Shown piece by piece: positions 38,717-40,278 of a DNA stretch of 40,278 nt (positions are counted from its first letter, which is position 1; each line of letters starts with the position of its first letter). This stretch comes from Gemmatimonadaceae bacterium (lineage in GTDB: Bacteria; Gemmatimonadota; Gemmatimonadetes; Gemmatimonadales; Gemmatimonadaceae). Below the pieces are notes generated by a model, which had not been told where the DNA came from, ran no database searches, and worked only from the letters and a program-made list of their open reading frames with translations. Both the position numbers and the translations under genes were made by a program. The DNA lies in assembly GCA_025362035.1 (NCBI GenBank), contig JANYIN010000026.1:1-40278 (forward strand). The letters are read 5' to 3'.

Positions 38717-39016
38717 ATGCTTCCAGGAATTCTCGACCGGGCGATGCAGGTCCGCCCGCTCAAGCATATGCTCGACGTCAGTGCCGACCGCACCAAGGCC
38801 ATCGCTGGCCGAGTCGCACAGGCGACGCTATCGGCGGGCGGCGGGTTTGTGCTCCCCGATGGGTCGAATGCGGGCGGCGCTTCCGTTCCGGGGGAACCGA
38901 TCAACCTCGAAACCGAGATGGTGTCGCTGGCGGACGAACAACTGCACTACGAGTCCGCCGCCAAGCTCCTCGAGAAGGCGTATGCGCAGTTGAAGCTCGC
39001 GATCACGGACAAGTGA
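38717..39016 (+). CDS. flgB: Flagellar rod protein FlgB (short, divergent N terminus)
   Basis: The protein has 99 residues, against about 110-140 for usual FlgB. The C-terminal half is clearly FlgB-like: GEPINLETEMVSLADEQLHYESAAKLLEKAYAQLKLAI, the helix that packs in the proximal rod. The N-terminal half lacks the expected NIANADTPGY loop and instead reads VSADRTKAIAGRVAQATLS. ATG 38717 is the likely start; an in-frame extension to 38627 gives proline-rich text with no homology. Position before flgC and fliE supports the call. The missing motif may be real divergence or mean the loop role is covered by another rod protein. Confidence 0.8.
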   Translation: MLPGILDRAMQVRPLKHMLDVSADRTKAIAGRVAQATLSAGGGFVLPDGSNAGGASVPGEPINLETEMVSLADEQLHYESAAKLLEKAYAQLKLAITDK

Positions 39017-39021
39017 CCGCC

Positions 39022-39594
39022 ATGCTCACGATTGGCTCGGGCAGCAACCAGATCCCCACACCGATTCTGCCCGCCGACAATGCTCCTCGCCCGCTCTTCC
39101 GCGTCCTGGCGATCGCGGCTGGCGGATTGAGCGCGCAGCGCGCCCGCATGGAAGTCGCCGCACAGAACATCGCGAACGCCGAGACCACGCGTACCGCTGA
39201 GGGCGGCCCCTACCGCCGCAAGACGGTCCAACTCGAGGCGATCGCCGACGGCACCACACTGCACGCCGCCGATCTCTCCTCGCTCGTCAACTCCGCCGTC
39301 GGTGGTTCCGCCTTCGGCATGCCCGTGGGCACGCCCGTCACGGATATCCTCTCCGGCGACCCGGCGGACGCCGGGGGAGTGCGCGTGGCCGGTATCGGCG
39401 AAGACAAGAGCGAAGGGAATCTGGTCTATGACCCCGGTCATCCCGATGCGAACGCCAACGGCTACGTCCGGATGCCGAACGTCCGCATCACCGACGAAAT
39501 GATGGACATGATGGATGCGCGCCGCGTGTACGACGCGAACGCGACGGTATTCCAGGCGGCGAAAGCAATGCTTCGCCGCGCGCTCGACCTCTGA
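39022..39594 (+). CDS. flgC: Flagellar rod protein FlgC
   Basis: This 190-residue proximal rod subunit is exported without a cleaved signal. LAIAAGGLSAQRARMEVAAQNIANAETTRTAEGGPYRRK is the conserved rod/hook N-terminal motif. The C terminus, GYVRMPNVRITDEMMDMMDARRVYDANATVFQAAKAMLRRALDL, is standard FlgC. About 30 residues (SSLVNSAVGGSAFGMPVGTP region) are inserted between the halves compared with compact members. ATG 39022 is chosen. GTG 39013, overlapping the flgB stop by four bases, is an equal alternative in a genome that likes such overlaps. Confidence 0.94.
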   Translation: MLTIGSGSNQIPTPILPADNAPRPLFRVLAIAAGGLSAQRARMEVAAQNIANAETTRTAEGGPYRRKTVQLEAIADGTTLHAADLSSLVNSAVGGSAFGMPVGTPVTDILSGDPADAGGVRVAGIGEDKSEGNLVYDPGHPDANANGYVRMPNVRITDEMMDMMDARRVYDANATVFQAAKAMLRRALDL

Positions 39595-39605
39595 ACCTGA
39601 CTCCG

Positions 39606-39962
39606 ATGAGCATCAACGGAATATCCAACGGCTATACGCAACGCCCTCTCCCCTCGGCTAGCACGTCGGGAACGGTGCGCGACCAGAACATCCGGCAGCA
39701 GGCCACGCGCGTGGCGCCACAGTCGCCGGCGCTGACATCGCTGCGTACCACTGCCGCAGCTCCCGGTGCCGCCGCGACGCTGCCCGCGGACGCACCCGCG
39801 GGAACTGACCCGAAGCTCTGGAGCATCCTGACGTCCGAAGAGCGCGGCTTTTTTGCCAAATCGCAGGCGATGGGTCCGCTCACCTACGGCCGCGTCATGG
39901 CCGCACGCCCGCAGCCGGACATGCCGGCGGTTCGCGGCGGACGCCTGGACATCCGCGGCTGA
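39606..39962 (+). CDS. Unknown protein encoded between flgC and fliE
   Basis: I do not recognise this 118-residue protein. The first 65 residues are low-complexity (serine, alanine, proline, glutamine) and probably disordered. Residues about 68-95 (PKLWSILTSEERGFFAKSQAMGPLTYGR) look like a small folded helical motif, and the tail is short and basic. There is no signal peptide or membrane span, and no cysteine, as for many flagellar export substrates. It sits 11 bases after flgC and three bases before fliE, so it should be co-expressed with rod proteins. A rod-assembly or export-related role is inference from position. Confidence 0.65.
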   Translation: MSINGISNGYTQRPLPSASTSGTVRDQNIRQQATRVAPQSPALTSLRTTAAAPGAAATLPADAPAGTDPKLWSILTSEERGFFAKSQAMGPLTYGRVMAARPQPDMPAVRGGRLDIRG

Positions 39963-39964
39963 CC

Positions 39965-40278
39965 ATGTCGATGCCAATCGGCGGCCCAGGCGCTAAAGGC
40001 AGTATCGGCCTGAACATCGCCGGTGAGCTGACCAGGATCCGGCCCATTGGACCCGAGGCACAGGGCGGACCGTCATTCGCGGACACGCTCAAGCACGCCA
40101 TCGGCGGCGTGCAGGAATCTCAGGACACGGCCGCGGACTACGTCGGAAAGTTCATGCGCGGTGAAAACGTCGAGCTGCATCAGGTCATGGCAGCCACCGA
40201 AGAAGCGCAGCTCTCCCTGCAGATGCTGATCGAACTGCGCAACAAGTTCGCGGATGCCTATCGCACCGTGATCAACAT
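39965..40278 (+). CDS. fliE: Flagellar hook-basal body protein FliE (cut by right edge)
   Basis: There are 104 visible residues and the stop lies beyond the window. FliE joins the MS ring to the rod. Conserved text is FADTLKHAIGGVQESQDTAADYVGKFMRGENVELHQVMAATEEAQLSLQMLIELRNKFADAYRTV, with the usual helix pair and the RNKxxxAY motif. Typical FliE ends a few residues later, so only the last residues are missing. ATG 39965 follows the previous stop by two bases. An internal ATG two codons on is possible. Further basal-body genes (fliF, fliG) probably follow. Confidence 0.93.
   Translation, partial: MSMPIGGPGAKGSIGLNIAGELTRIRPIGPEAQGGPSFADTLKHAIGGVQESQDTAADYVGKFMRGENVELHQVMAATEEAQLSLQMLIELRNKFADAYRTVIN

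Overview
This 40,278-base window is GC-rich, densely coding bacterial chromosome with many GTG and TTG starts and frequent 4-14 base gene overlaps. The gene set (a multi-HAMP sensor kinase, a DUF6526-type membrane protein, large multi-PAS kinases, a flagellar cluster with FliW, and a chemotaxis cluster with both CheX and CheZ) points to a motile Gram-negative-type bacterium. Gemmatimonadota is my best guess, but it rests on impression of gene content and style, not on a marker gene. I see no rRNA, tRNA, insertion sequence, phage gene or CRISPR array.

Left part (1-21.9 kb), housekeeping and signalling. A multi-HAMP sensor kinase runs off the left edge. It is followed by a THUMP-type RNA methyltransferase facing left and a divergent two-gene ABC exporter. 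Next come a GT2 glycosyltransferase, a small unknown protein, a GT87 membrane glycosyltransferase and OsmC. A rightward run follows: SufE, DUF6526, a CDGSH iron-sulfur protein, PlsC, an epimerase-like protein and a DHDPS-like aldolase. After a small leftward unknown come two large paralogous PAS histidine kinases, then leftward SPFH, zinc-ribbon and TIGR01777 genes. Between the convergent ABC permease and GT2 gene (5521-5781) lies an intricate array of direct and nested inverted repeats.

Middle part (21.9-29.5 kb), chemotaxis. All genes face left. Transcription order is cheY, cheZ, cheA, cheW, cheR, cheD, a second cheY-like gene, cheX, cheB. This is a complete excitation and adaptation pathway without a chemoreceptor gene in the window.

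Right part (29.5-40.3 kb), flagellum. Leftward late genes are flgL, fliW, flagellin, fliD, fliS, a FlgN/FliT-like gene, a second fliS-like gene and flgM. Divergently, a sigma-54-dependent response regulator precedes flgB, flgC, an unknown gene and fliE (cut by the right edge).

The spacers suggest how these genes are wired. Sigma-28-like promoters can be read before flgL-fliW, flagellin, fliS, flgM-cheYZ, cheA and cheW. The anti-sigma factor FlgM therefore sits inside the regulon it would control. The flagellin leader carries a hairpin with GGA in its loop 12 bases upstream of a GGA-containing Shine-Dalgarno sequence, the arrangement expected for CsrA control, and fliW (the CsrA antagonist) lies directly upstream. 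A GG-N10-GC element just after the sigma-54 activator gene may drive the rod operon. Its leader also contains a strong G-quadruplex motif on the template strand.
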